A DNA stretch of 64,000 bases from CAZAQV01 sp964487255 (GCA_964487255.1 CAZAQV010000022.1:46646-110645); one strand, 5' to 3'; numbered from the stretch's first letter, positions 17,444-26,124 are shown. Notes: a model not told the origin generated them from the sequence alone. A program made the numbers and translations.

Positions 17444-18907
17444 TTGTATCGGCCTGCTACCCTTTTGCTGCTCGTGGCTGTGCTTCTGGAATCAACTCGA
17501 CGTCGTAAACTCTTCCCTACCTGGGCCCTAGTTATCCTGACTGCGGCCATTTGCGCGTGTAAATCCGCGCCCTCCCGCGCACAGAATATGGGCCCAGATC
17601 CTTCAACCCTTTCGGCAGAGCAAAGGGGCGAATCGCCACAAAAACCGCGACCCAAACATCACCTCACGGCGCCGCAGGACCTCAAAAACTGGGTGGACGC
17701 GGTTTCTCTGTGGTCCCATGAGGCAAAGACCAACGACGGCTACACGCATGCCTTGAAGGCGGACCGTTTCAAGTCGACGGTTTATGCAAAACCGTCGGCA
17801 AAGGCGCATGGCTACGGTTCGGTGCGAGAGGGAAGCATGCTCTGGGGTCGTCCCACGGGCAGCAATAGCGGTTGCGGCGCTGGGTGGTACGAGCTTGTTT
17901 CCGGGGGCTACGCATGCGCTTCGGGAAGTTTTCGACCGGCAGGCGAAGACGACGTCAACCCGTCACTCCTTCCAGACGCAGATTCTGCGATCCCGTATCA
18001 CTACGTTCGCGTTGCGGACAAGACGGCGTGGCGCTTCAAGGAGCTCCCGTCGGCGGAACAGCTAGACGAAGCACGGTCGGGTCAGGCCAACGACGCAACC
18101 GACAAGCAGATGGACGGCGATTACTTCCTCGCGATCGTGGGCGAGGTCGAGCACGAGGGCACGCAGTTCCTTCAGACTCTCGATGGCAAGTATGTGCGCA
18201 CCGATGCCGTTGTTCCAACGGCGAAGACGACCATGCGCGGCAAGCTCGTCACCAACCCTGAGCTTGAGCTTGCGTTTGTGATCGACGACGACGTGATCAC
18301 GTATGCAAAGCGCGCCGACAAATGGGTGCCCGTTGGCACAGCGGCTCGCTATGCACGCTTCGAAGTTCATGAACGGGTGCAAGATGGTGAACTCGACCTG
18401 CTCATCGACAGGTCAGGTGTAGGGGTTCCACGTGTCGCGACGCGAATGACAAAGTGGATTCAACCTCCTTCAGAGGTCGACGGTAAGTGGGTTCATGTTG
18501 ACTTGGCCGAACAACTCTTGGTTGCTTACGAAGGTGCGACGCCGAAGATGGTGACCCTTATTTCCTCGGGGAAAGAGGGGTACGACACCCCGACTGGCCT
18601 GTTTCGTATCAAGCACAAGCACTTGACGACGACGATGAGTGGAGACGACCCGATCGACGGCTATTACGAGGTCGGTGAAGTGCCTTGGACGATGTACTAC
18701 TACAAGAGCTATGCGCTTCACGGGGCCTACTGGCACGATACATTCGGTCGCGTGCGAAGCCACGGTTGCACCAATATCCCTCCGGCCGACGCGCGTTGGC
18801 TGATGGAGTGGACGTCGCCCAGTATTCCCGATGGCTGGCACAGCATGCGTGCGCAGGTTCAAGACGATGGTTCGTACGTCTACCTAACGCGTGATGAGCG
18901 ACCTTAG
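17444..18907 (+). CDS. L,D-transpeptidase (YkuD domain) lipoprotein, paralogue 1
   Basis: A 487-residue exported protein with the L,D-transpeptidase catalytic motif HGAYWHDTFGRVRSHGC near residues 425-442, the nucleophile being Cys442. Such enzymes form 3-3 cross-links in peptidoglycan or attach proteins to it. A charged RRRK followed by WALVILTAAICAC forms a signal with likely lipidation. The middle part (residues about 100-180) is a variable exported domain before the YkuD domain at about 345-460. The start is uncertain: TTG 17444 or in-frame GTG 17474 or 17480, none with a good ribosome site. A paralogue with the same tail is encoded at 24629-26092. Confidence 0.85.
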   Translation: MYRPATLLLLVAVLLESTRRRKLFPTWALVILTAAICACKSAPSRAQNMGPDPSTLSAEQRGESPQKPRPKHHLTAPQDLKNWVDAVSLWSHEAKTNDGYTHALKADRFKSTVYAKPSAKAHGYGSVREGSMLWGRPTGSNSGCGAGWYELVSGGYACASGSFRPAGEDDVNPSLLPDADSAIPYHYVRVADKTAWRFKELPSAEQLDEARSGQANDATDKQMDGDYFLAIVGEVEHEGTQFLQTLDGKYVRTDAVVPTAKTTMRGKLVTNPELELAFVIDDDVITYAKRADKWVPVGTAARYARFEVHERVQDGELDLLIDRSGVGVPRVATRMTKWIQPPSEVDGKWVHVDLAEQLLVAYEGATPKMVTLISSGKEGYDTPTGLFRIKHKHLTTTMSGDDPIDGYYEVGEVPWTMYYYKSYALHGAYWHDTFGRVRSHGCTNIPPADARWLMEWTSPSIPDGWHSMRAQVQDDGSYVYLTRDERP

Positions 18908-19461
18908 TTCCACTTGCACTCGAAGCTGCATCGCGCGTCACCGCGAACGCGGCAAGCGATCATTGTGCTCACGGGGTCGTTTGCGCCCGACAGTTCGATG
19001 GCACGCTCGCACCAGCCCTGTACGCTGAGGCAGTGTGACGCCTCCGGTGTGTCGAAGCCCTCGATGTGCAGGATGACGTGATGCTTCTCAAGTTCTTCGA
19101 CGCTTGCGCTTCCAGAGTCGTAGTTGGCGCTCCACACATGCGTGGCTCGGCGCATGATAAAGCCGGGGCTTGAGACGCGATAAAACACTCGGTTGAGCGT
19201 GGGCAGGTTGTAATCGGCGCCGAAGTATCCCATGCGTCGACACAGTTGTAGATCGCCGTGGCCGAATCGTGCGTCGATGGCATGGTTGAGATCGCGGAAC
19301 AGCTGGAAAGGGTGCCACGCGTTCCTGCGTATGGGCGCCCGCAAGATTTTCTGAAGCTCGGGTTTGAGTTGGATGACCGTCTCTTCCCAAGCTTCAGGCC
19401 CATAACCGTCGAGCACAAAGCGTTTGCGCGCTTCTATGATGGAACCCTTCACCTTCCCCAT
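18904..19461 (-). CDS. DUF2378/V4R-like protein (myxobacterial paralogous family)
   Basis: A 185-residue soluble protein. The N-terminus MGKVKGSIIEARKRFVLDGYG and the C-terminal stretch ending ARCSFECKWN resemble the roughly 180-residue DUF2378/TIGR02265 family that is expanded in myxobacteria; the end also recalls V4R domains, whose final Gly-x-x-x-Cys segment binds small molecules. I make the assignment from overall pattern, not an alignment. No signal peptide or transmembrane segment is present. Its end overlaps the L,D-transpeptidase gene by four bases (convergent). Function unknown; a sensory or ligand-binding role is inference. Confidence 0.55.
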   Translation of the reverse strand: MGKVKGSIIEARKRFVLDGYGPEAWEETVIQLKPELQKILRAPIRRNAWHPFQLFRDLNHAIDARFGHGDLQLCRRMGYFGADYNLPTLNRVFYRVSSPGFIMRRATHVWSANYDSGSASVEELEKHHVILHIEGFDTPEASHCLSVQGWCERAIELSGANDPVSTMIACRVRGDARCSFECKWN

Positions 19462-19554
19462 GTCAGAAGGATAGCGCGCAGGTGAGCAGAAGGAACCCCC
19501 CGGTTGCAGGCTGAGGGCGTTGACGGGTCGGCCGATATGCAGATAGGTTGGGCC

Positions 19555-20043
19555 ATGTCGTTTTACGATTACTCACTTCAAATGATCGATGGTCAGACCA
19601 AGAACTTGTCGGACTTTGCGGGGCAAGTTGTATTGGTCGTCAACGTCGCTTCCGAGTGCGGGTTGACGCCTCAATACAAGCGCTTACAGGGGCTGCATAG
19701 CGATCGTCATGAAGACGGTTTCACGGTGCTTGGGGTTCCTTGCAACCAGTTCGGCGGACAGGAACCCGGCAATGAGCAAGAGATTGTAGCGTTTTGTGAG
19801 AGTAACTTTGGGGTGACGTTTCCCATGACATCGAAGGTCGATGTCAACGGCGAAGGGCGTGACCCGCTCTACGCTTGGCTTACCGAGCAAGACCCTGGGC
19901 CCGCTGAGGGGGGCGAAATAAAGTGGAACTTCGAAAAGTTTCTGATTGGGAAAGATGGTTCACTGCTGGCTCGTTTTGAGCCTAAGACGACGCCCGAAGC
20001 CCCGGTGCTCATCGCGGCGATCGACGATGCGCTCAGTGCGTGA
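19555..20043 (+). CDS. Glutathione peroxidase-family thiol peroxidase
   Basis: A 162-residue peroxidase reducing hydrogen peroxide and organic hydroperoxides. The catalytic tetrad is visible: Cys in NVASECGLTPQYK, Gln in CNQFGGQEPG, Trp and Asn in IKWNFEKFLI. It is the Cys form, not selenocysteine. The start is ATG 19555 (MSFYDYSLQM); upstream codons to 19504 are not family-like. There is no signal peptide, so it is cytoplasmic. It is monocistronic, convergent with the lyase homologue 18 bases downstream. Confidence 0.92.
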   Translation: MSFYDYSLQMIDGQTKNLSDFAGQVVLVVNVASECGLTPQYKRLQGLHSDRHEDGFTVLGVPCNQFGGQEPGNEQEIVAFCESNFGVTFPMTSKVDVNGEGRDPLYAWLTEQDPGPAEGGEIKWNFEKFLIGKDGSLLARFEPKTTPEAPVLIAAIDDALSA

Positions 20044-20061
20044 GCTTCGGCAGCATAAGGA

Positions 20062-21639
20062 CTAAGGGTCGGCGCTTTCGACGGGTTCGAAGTCCGGAAT
20101 GGGTGGTGCATCGTCGTCGATAAGGTCGACGATGTCACCGTCTCGAACCAGTTCGACGATCGGTCGAATGTCGAAAACGCTCTCGCCTTCGCGCCCATAC
20201 GGCAACAGCGGCTCGATGGTCTCGTAGACGGCACGCAGGCCTTGTCCAAGGTGTGACAAAGGGATTACACGGCGCCGAATCGCCCAAGATGCGACGGTAA
20301 GCTCGAGGGCTTGGACCACCCATGCGACGTCCAGGAAAGCCTCGGTTTCTGAAATCGCAAGTGGCAGTAGCGTAGCGTGGTCCTCGACGCCGTCGGCGAG
20401 CTGTCCGTGGTAGTGGGTCAGCGATGAAGAAGTTCGCGAGCGCGCGGCTGCGGCATACGCTTCGGCAATGTGACTTAGGTTGAGAAATTGCACGCCACCC
20501 AAAGCTGTACTTTCCTTGGCTAGACCCGGAGGTAGGTCACTGAAGGCCGGCCAGTGCAACTTGTGCAGTCGTTGTGCGCTGATTTCGATTGCGGTGGCAA
20601 GCGCGATGCGAAGGTTGTCCATCCCGAGCGTCAGAAGTGTGCTGTCCATGTTGCCGTGCGAGAGCAGCAGCTCGGCATTGAAGTCCACGCAGGGGTTGTC
20701 CTGAACGGTATTGAGTTCAACTTCCCAGTTCTGCCAAACCCACTCAAGCGCACTGTAGACGGCGCCATGTACTTGCGGCGCGCAGCGAAAACTCAGTGGA
20801 TCCTGAAGGTTTCGCGCGGCACCCTGGGCCCACAAGGCGCTCTCGTGGAGCAGGCGGCTCATGTGTTGAGTAGCCGCAACCTGTCCGCGCTGGGGGTGTG
20901 CCGCGGTGACGGCGGGGTGCAAGATTTGCAAGTTGCCGCGGAAGCCTTCGAGCGAGAAACTGGCTGACAGGTCGAACCCGCGAAGCAGCTTACGTGCTTG
21001 CAACAAGATGAGCGCGCCATGTCCGAGGCTAACCGCATTGCTATTGATGAGCGACAGTCCTTCTTTCGCGGCGAGTTCTATCGGTGCTGATGTTGAAAGT
21101 TTCGGTGCATCCGCTGCGCTCAGGGGGCTATCGAGTCCCAGGATCGGAAGCGCCATTTGCGCGAGTGGGACGAGGTCCGATGCACCCACCGATGCGCCCG
21201 CATTCGCGTTCGGAAGGTCTCCGCTTTGGTAGCGCTCGTAAAGTCGTTGCAGCAGTTCTGGACGAATTCCAGATAACCCCGTGCTGAGGGCGTTGAGTTG
21301 AACGACCAGTGCAGCGCGAACGACGTTGGGGGCGAGCAATCGTGTGCTCGCTGTCGTTGCGTGGGCCACGATCAGGCGGTTGTTGAAGGCGCTCGTCTCT
21401 TCGGCGCTGAGCGGTTGAGACTTTTGCGAGCCGACCCCGGTGGTCACGCCGTAGGCATCGCTGCCGCTGGCCAGCACGCGCTCAACGCGTTCTCGGCCGC
21501 GTGCGACGCGTGCCCAGGCGTCGTCTGCCAGCGTGATCGGCATGCCATCGCGTGCGGCGTGAACCACGTCGAAGATGGTGAGCGACGTACCGTCGAGCAC
21601 GATGGGGTCGGTCATCGGCGCCACGCTAGCACCACTCAT
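20062..21639 (-). CDS. Aromatic amino acid lyase homologue (HAL/PAL/TAL superfamily) with altered MIO site
   Basis: A 525-residue member of the histidine/phenylalanine/tyrosine ammonia-lyase and aminomutase superfamily. Conserved elements include YGVTTGVGSQ with the catalytic Tyr, EGLSLINSN, QDPLSFRCAPQVHGA with the Arg, and VEDHATLL. The MIO cofactor normally forms from Ala-Ser-Gly within a GSVGASGDLAPLA segment; here the text is ASVGASDLVPLA with Ala153-Ser154-Asp155, so the Gly is missing. Either the prosthetic group forms differently or the protein is not a lyase. The start is ATG 21639 or 21615. It is divergent from an unrecognised gene, with about 260 bases between. No hut genes are nearby. 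Confidence 0.8.
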   Translation of the reverse strand: MSGASVAPMTDPIVLDGTSLTIFDVVHAARDGMPITLADDAWARVARGRERVERVLASGSDAYGVTTGVGSQKSQPLSAEETSAFNNRLIVAHATTASTRLLAPNVVRAALVVQLNALSTGLSGIRPELLQRLYERYQSGDLPNANAGASVGASDLVPLAQMALPILGLDSPLSAADAPKLSTSAPIELAAKEGLSLINSNAVSLGHGALILLQARKLLRGFDLSASFSLEGFRGNLQILHPAVTAAHPQRGQVAATQHMSRLLHESALWAQGAARNLQDPLSFRCAPQVHGAVYSALEWVWQNWEVELNTVQDNPCVDFNAELLLSHGNMDSTLLTLGMDNLRIALATAIEISAQRLHKLHWPAFSDLPPGLAKESTALGGVQFLNLSHIAEAYAAAARSRTSSSLTHYHGQLADGVEDHATLLPLAISETEAFLDVAWVVQALELTVASWAIRRRVIPLSHLGQGLRAVYETIEPLLPYGREGESVFDIRPIVELVRDGDIVDLIDDDAPPIPDFEPVESADP

Positions 21640-21805
21640 GGATCGGGCGGAAGGCGATCGCCGTCAGTTCCGGGGCTGGCTCGTTTGGGCCCCGCCCGAG
21701 CTTTACAGGGCGCTCCAGGGCCGATTCAATCGGCCTCTCGCTCGATTTTATGAGCAATATTCACCATTTTGTTTGAAGCTGCGTCACGGTGTGGTACCGC
21801 AATAG
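21638..21805 (+). CDS. Possible small ORF in the divergent intergenic region
   Basis: 55 codons with ATG at 21638, which shares CATG with the divergent minus-strand start at 21639. The translation (MDRAEGDRRQFRGWLVWAPP…) has an ordinary amino acid composition and no transmembrane segment or motif. I can see no ribosome site and no homology. It could be an accident of the region. Confidence 0.2.
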   Translation: MDRAEGDRRQFRGWLVWAPPELYRALQGRFNRPLARFYEQYSPFCLKLRHGVVPQ

Positions 21806-21901
21806 GCAGTGTCTCGTGCGTGCCACCAGCACCCCAATGGTAAGTCTGTGGAGCCTGTGACTTCGCCTCGCATTCGCGCGTCCAGCGGCGAGCTGGCTTC
21901 G

Positions 21902-22783
21902 ATGACTGATTCCATCCACGAGTTGGTGCGCAGACAGGAGCTGTTCGCACGGCGCCAGTGTGAGCCCATTCTGAGCGAAAGTGGGCTTGCTGTGTCCGAG
22001 GCCGTCTGGTTTGGGGTCGGCATCTCGACCGATCGCATCTCCTCCGAACTCCCGCTCGACGTGATGATTCTGCTCTATTGCCAGGAAATGCTCCGGCGCC
22101 AGCTCGATTGGCCGATTGGGCTCATCTTGATTGCGGACACCAACGCACTCAGTTCGGGCATCAACAACTTTGAGGTGCGTCGTGCTTCGGCGCGAACCAG
22201 GGACCGTCTTGAGAGGGTTATTGCCGACCTCGGTTTTCCGGTGTCGGTGATATTTGCTTCCGACATACGTGCACCAAGTCAGCAGCTGCTTGAGTCGATC
22301 GACGTTGAGAACCCCTATTTGGCTCAGCAGATGGCACAGACTGAGGTGATGCGGCGTACTGGGGCAGGCCTCAAGTTAGGTTGGGCACTTTCGAGTTCAA
22401 AGCACGACGAGACTTTTTTCGATACGCACTACCGCTCGCATTTTGGAGATGAGGCTTCGTTTGTCTACAGCGTCGGTGGCCGCACGCTCGACCCGAAGCG
22501 GCCACGTGCCTGCCCGTATCTCTGCAAAGATCCGGCTGAGCGTCTGTTGCTTGCACCGACGGAAAGCGTTCGTGGCAAGCTGGCTGCGGCCGACAAGTCT
22601 GCAGGGCGCGGCGCAGCGCGCTTGCTTGCGAAGCTCGCGCGGGCGCACAAGCACCTAACCGGTCGCTCGTTTTCCGAACCCGAGGACTACGCTGAGCATC
22701 TCGTCTCGGTGCTGCAGCCGACGAATGTGCGGGTGCGACCGGTTTCAGCCGACGCGCTCTTGTCACGTGACCTTCCTGCTTAG
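21902..22783 (+). CDS. Unrecognised soluble protein divergent from the lyase homologue
   Basis: A 293-residue protein I do not recognise. The start is ATG 21902 (MTDSIHELVRRQEL); codons upstream to 21809 do not look coding. The middle alternates strand and helix in a Rossmann/HUP-like way (WPIGLILIADTNALSSGINN, then LGFPVSVIFASDI). A conserved-looking block follows: KLGWALSSSKHDETFF, then GGRTLDPKRPRACPYL. This is reminiscent of class I aminoacyl-tRNA synthetase-like folds, but that is only an impression. No signal peptide or transmembrane segment. It sits divergent from the lyase homologue, and its stop codon begins an 18-bp inverted repeat. Confidence 0.6.
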   Translation: MTDSIHELVRRQELFARRQCEPILSESGLAVSEAVWFGVGISTDRISSELPLDVMILLYCQEMLRRQLDWPIGLILIADTNALSSGINNFEVRRASARTRDRLERVIADLGFPVSVIFASDIRAPSQQLLESIDVENPYLAQQMAQTEVMRRTGAGLKLGWALSSSKHDETFFDTHYRSHFGDEASFVYSVGGRTLDPKRPRACPYLCKDPAERLLLAPTESVRGKLAAADKSAGRGAARLLAKLARAHKHLTGRSFSEPEDYAEHLVSVLQPTNVRVRPVSADALLSRDLPA

Positions 22784-22942
22784 ACCGAGGTCATCTAAAA
22801 CTGACCGAGCCTGACCGCCCAGCGCGCCGGATCCGTTCGTCGCTCAAGCTCGAATGTGCGTCGCACGTCCTTCGCTTTCGCTTCTCTGCCTCCAACCCGC
22901 TGAACGCCCATCCTTCGACCATTCTTAGATGACCTCGGTCTA
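22781..22942. repeat. 162-bp element bounded by perfect 18-bp inverted repeats
   Basis: TAGACCGAGGTCATCTAA at 22781-22798 and its exact reverse complement at 22925-22942 bound 126 bases with no gene. It lies between the convergent ends of the unknown gene (stop TAG at 22781-22783 is the first three bases of the repeat) and the sulfotransferase gene (stop at 22953-22955). The repeat could fold into a long stem serving as a bidirectional terminator, or it could be a MITE-like insertion. No direct flanking duplication is evident. Confidence 0.6.
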
Positions 22943-22952
22943 GGCGCACGAG

Positions 22953-23843
22953 CTAGCGCAAGAATGCTGGAAGGCGAAACTCTCGCCCGGCACGGGCAGT
23001 GGCGCGTGCATCGTCAAAAGCTCGCAACTGCCGCTCGCTGAGCTGACCTTCCCCGTCGCCGCTCTTGCCCTTACGAATGAAGGACTTGGGCACGACTCCT
23101 CGTTCGAGGGCGATGGCGGTCGCATGGTCGAACTGCGCTTCGCGACGCTTCATCTCGGAGAACTGGCTCGCCTCAAGCACCTCGGAAATCCGCGCTTCGC
23201 TCACGTCCCAGTCGAGGAAGGTTGCAATCTTTCGGATGTGCTCCTCAGGTGACGCCAGCATTTTCTCGTAACGAAGCCACAAGATGTCGTCGCGTTCGCG
23301 CACTTCTCGCCAGCCGGCGACGTGCTTGAACCACGAACCGTATTGTAGGTCCCCATTGAGAAATTGCTCGAAGAATTGTTCGAAATTACCCTCGAAGCGC
23401 AAGTAGGAGCAGTAGAAATGGTAGTACGAGGTTGCTACGTCCAAACCATTTCGTTCGAGGTAAATGTAGCGAGCGCCGTGCGGAAGCCATTGGTACGGAA
23501 GGTGAGACTTAAAGATGCGCGGACTTTCCATCGCAGCGTAGTCGTCGGCTTTGAGTTCACCGATGGCGAGCGACCGCTCGTACCACGGGCACACTTGCGA
23601 AATATGCGCGAAGTCACGAGAGCCGCCCTTGAGTAAATGCAGGATCCATTGCGTCCACGTCGTGCCCGAGCGCGGGTAGCTCGAAATAAACACGTCGCTG
23701 GGGCGTACAGCAAACTCCGCGCGACCTCGCAAGAAGCCCGCGAGCCGCCGCACGTGTTGAAGCCCCTCCACGACATTGTCGATGAGGGTCGTCGTACCCT
23801 CGAGCAGAGGTCCGCTGATACCTTGCATGATGCACGTTACCAT
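22953..23843 (-). CDS. Sulfotransferase (PAPS-dependent, Sulfotransfer_1 type)
   Basis: A 296-residue enzyme that would transfer a sulfuryl group from PAPS to a hydroxylated acceptor. The 5'-phosphosulfate loop is clear at about 56-66: SSYPRSGTTWTQWIL. The 3'-phosphate-binding region follows (YLERNGLDVATSYYHFYCSY, with the Arg and Ser), and a C-terminal RKGKSGDGEGQLSERQ resembles the family RKG-x-x-G-x-W motif with changed final residue. The acceptor is unknown. The start is ATG 23843 or 23828, neither with a strong ribosome site. It is divergent from a TauE-family permease gene 42 bases away, suggesting linked sulfur metabolism, which is inference. Confidence 0.85.
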   Translation of the reverse strand: MVTCIMQGISGPLLEGTTTLIDNVVEGLQHVRRLAGFLRGRAEFAVRPSDVFISSYPRSGTTWTQWILHLLKGGSRDFAHISQVCPWYERSLAIGELKADDYAAMESPRIFKSHLPYQWLPHGARYIYLERNGLDVATSYYHFYCSYLRFEGNFEQFFEQFLNGDLQYGSWFKHVAGWREVRERDDILWLRYEKMLASPEEHIRKIATFLDWDVSEARISEVLEASQFSEMKRREAQFDHATAIALERGVVPKSFIRKGKSGDGEGQLSERQLRAFDDARATARAGREFRLPAFLR

Positions 23844-23885
23844 GGCACGAGGCGGCAGTTGTCGCCGCTCGATAGCGCTTCGCGT

Positions 23886-24632
23886 ATGTCTATCTTCGTT
23901 ACAGAGCTGCCCCCGATCGAGGCCCTGCTGATCGGGTTTGTCGTCACAACGATCGCATCAACCGTGCAAGGGTCCGTGGGAATGGGTTTTGCCCTGGTGA
24001 GCGTTCCTGTGCTTTCGTTGGTCCACCCCGCACTAGCTCCCGAGCCGCAGATCCTCATGGTATTTCCGCTGCTCTGCTTCATGGTTTGGCGAGAGCGGAA
24101 GGGCGTCCAGCTCTCCGGCATCGGTTGGATTCTACTCGGTCGCGTACCGGGCGCAGCCCTTGGTTTGCTCCTGCTGAAGCTGTTTGTCGGTTGGGCGCTC
24201 GACGTTCTACTCGCACTCGTCGTGCTCAGTGGCGTGCTCATTCTGATGCTCGCGGACCGCGTCGCCAAGCAAACCCCGAGGTGGCAGTTCGGTGCTGGTG
24301 TGCTTTCGAGCATCATGTCGCTGGTCTCTTCGATCGGTGGCCCGCCGATTGCGCTGCTCTACCGAAACGACCCGGGCCCGATCGTTCGTTCGAATCTTTC
24401 TGTCGTCTTCGCAGTTGGTTCTGTGATGACCATCGGCACCCGGCTTTTGGGCGACGAGCTCTCCCTGGGCGACCTTCAGGTGGCAGCATGCTTGTTTCCG
24501 GCGGTCGTGATTGGCTTTTTGATCAGTCGCAAGACGGCCACGCTGCTCGATGGAAAAGGGCTTCGTCCGTGGATCCTCGGGCTAAGTTCGCTGGCTTGCG
24601 TCGGGTTGATCGTCCGCGCTGCGCTTCACTAG
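23886..24632 (+). CDS. TauE/SafE-family membrane transporter (sulfite/sulfonate exporter type)
   Basis: A 248-residue integral membrane protein with about seven to eight hydrophobic segments, starting LIGFVVTTIASTVQGSVGMG. This N-terminal Gly-rich segment and the repeat LSSIMSLVSSIGGPPIALLY are the two half-repeats typical of the TauE/SafE (DUF81) family, whose members move sulfite, sulfonates or other anions. The start is ATG 23886, because the longer frame to 23637 lies antisense to the sulfotransferase gene. Pairing with the divergent sulfotransferase hints at a sulfur-compound role. Confidence 0.88.
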   Translation: MSIFVTELPPIEALLIGFVVTTIASTVQGSVGMGFALVSVPVLSLVHPALAPEPQILMVFPLLCFMVWRERKGVQLSGIGWILLGRVPGAALGLLLLKLFVGWALDVLLALVVLSGVLILMLADRVAKQTPRWQFGAGVLSSIMSLVSSIGGPPIALLYRNDPGPIVRSNLSVVFAVGSVMTIGTRLLGDELSLGDLQVAACLFPAVVIGFLISRKTATLLDGKGLRPWILGLSSLACVGLIVRAALH

Positions 24633-26092
24633 TCCACAAGCTGGTTGGTGATGTAGACGTACGTGCCAGGGGTTCGCGTTGCGGCGTGCCAGCCAGCGGG
24701 GACTTTGGGGTCCGACCAGTAGTAGAGCCAGCGCGCGTCGGTCGGTGGAATGTTTGTACAGCCGTGGCTGCGCACTTTGCCAAAGTCGCTGTGCCAGTAA
24801 GCACCGTGAAGTGCGAAACTCTCGAAGTAGTACATCGTCCATGGGACCTCTTCGACTTCGTAAAAGCCCTCGTCGGGGTCCGGACCGTTCATCGTTACTG
24901 AGACGTACTTGTGTTGTATTTGGTAGACGCCTGTCGGTGTTTCAAAGCCCTCTTGGCCGCTAGAAACGAGCGTCGCGAGCACCGGCTCATCGCCCTCGTA
25001 TGCGACCAAGGTTTGTTCGGGAAGGTGCACGTGAATCCATTTACTTTCCGCTGGAATGCGCTCGGGTCGGGACACGACTTGCGCGATCCGGACAGCGCTT
25101 CGCTCGAGCAGATGTCCGTCCGGTCCTTCGACATACTCTTTTTCGCCGATTTGCTTCCTTGCTTGCACGCGTAGCCGCGCATGCTTCTCTGCGAGACCAA
25201 CACGCTTCGTCTGACTCCCCTGCTGGGTGAGAAGGTCGCGGTCGGTGTCGAATACGAAGGCGATGGGTAAGGAGACTGGGCCCTCCAAAAGCTCGCCGCG
25301 CATCGGCACGTTGGGTCGAAGTTCAAGGTCTTGCTCACTGACGAAGCGCCCCCGAACCGTTCGCCGAAAGGTCCCATGGGCTTGTTTGTCTTTGGGGCGG
25401 AGGGCGAGTAAGAAAATGCCATCCATGATCTTCTCGACCACCTCGGGTGGTGCGCTCTCGGCGCTCGAGGCAGCTCGTCCTGCGGCAAGTTCGGCGGCAT
25501 CGGGAACCTTGAAGAAGCGCGGGGCCTTTTGGGTGACCACTTTCGCGTACTCGTACGGGATCCGCTGTGACAAGTCGGGGTTGGCGTCGGGTTCGGGGTC
25601 TCGCTCGGTCTTTGAAACCCAGAAGCCGTCCTTGGTGCACACGTAGCCGTAGGGTTCGACCGCGTACCAGCCGCCATCGGTGCAGCCCGAGCCAAACACG
25701 CGCTCCTTAACCGCGATTCGGCCACCACGGCGTACGATACCCGTCGACTTCGCGTCTTTTTCGGCGCGTTCGTAGACGATGCCTCTGAAATGGTATGCCT
25801 CGGCGGCGAGCCCGTCCACAGGGGCTATCTCGAGCGCTGGTGGGTGTCCATCCCAGTCGTCCCACCGGGGCGCGAGCAGTTGCATCTCGCCGGTGGATGT
25901 CTCCTGAACTTCGAGCGGCTCCGGTGCGGTCTCGCTGTCTTCAGGCCGAGTTGAACCCTTCGGCTCCGCCGTCACGTCGGACTCGTCACATCCCGGCACG
26001 CCAAGCACGAACACAAGGACGTGGAGTGCGAATCTGATTGCTACGCGGTCCACGAACGCACGCAAAATAGCGCGAATCTGCCGATGACGCAT
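24629..26092 (-). CDS. L,D-transpeptidase (YkuD domain) lipoprotein, paralogue 2
   Basis: A 487-residue lipoprotein paralogous to the one at 17444-18907. The start is ATG 26092 (MRHRQIRAILRAFVDRV), giving a signal that ends FVLGVPGC. A middle region of about 300 residues precedes the YkuD domain, with the catalytic motif HGAYWHSDFGKVRSHGC and nucleophile Cys445. Both paralogues share VPWTMYY, ALHGAYWH and CTNIPP-x-DARWL. It would remodel peptidoglycan cross-links. Its 3' end overlaps the TauE stop by four bases (convergent). Upstream is the beta-barrel gene on the same strand, 32 bases away. Confidence 0.86.
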   Translation of the reverse strand: MRHRQIRAILRAFVDRVAIRFALHVLVFVLGVPGCDESDVTAEPKGSTRPEDSETAPEPLEVQETSTGEMQLLAPRWDDWDGHPPALEIAPVDGLAAEAYHFRGIVYERAEKDAKSTGIVRRGGRIAVKERVFGSGCTDGGWYAVEPYGYVCTKDGFWVSKTERDPEPDANPDLSQRIPYEYAKVVTQKAPRFFKVPDAAELAAGRAASSAESAPPEVVEKIMDGIFLLALRPKDKQAHGTFRRTVRGRFVSEQDLELRPNVPMRGELLEGPVSLPIAFVFDTDRDLLTQQGSQTKRVGLAEKHARLRVQARKQIGEKEYVEGPDGHLLERSAVRIAQVVSRPERIPAESKWIHVHLPEQTLVAYEGDEPVLATLVSSGQEGFETPTGVYQIQHKYVSVTMNGPDPDEGFYEVEEVPWTMYYFESFALHGAYWHSDFGKVRSHGCTNIPPTDARWLYYWSDPKVPAGWHAATRTPGTYVYITNQLVD

Positions 26093-26124
26093 CCTCGGAT
26101 TTGGCAGCGGCGCTCGCGCTGCGA

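Noticed and set aside
24086..24901. 271-codon plus-strand ORF overlapping the TauE gene and the end of the L,D-transpeptidase gene
   Set aside because: It is Arg-rich, out of frame with both real genes and lacks any motif.
17444..26092. Possible recent segmental duplication around the two L,D-transpeptidase genes
   Set aside because: Only the C-terminal domain is strongly alike and neighbouring genes differ, so these look like older paralogues rather than a duplicated block.
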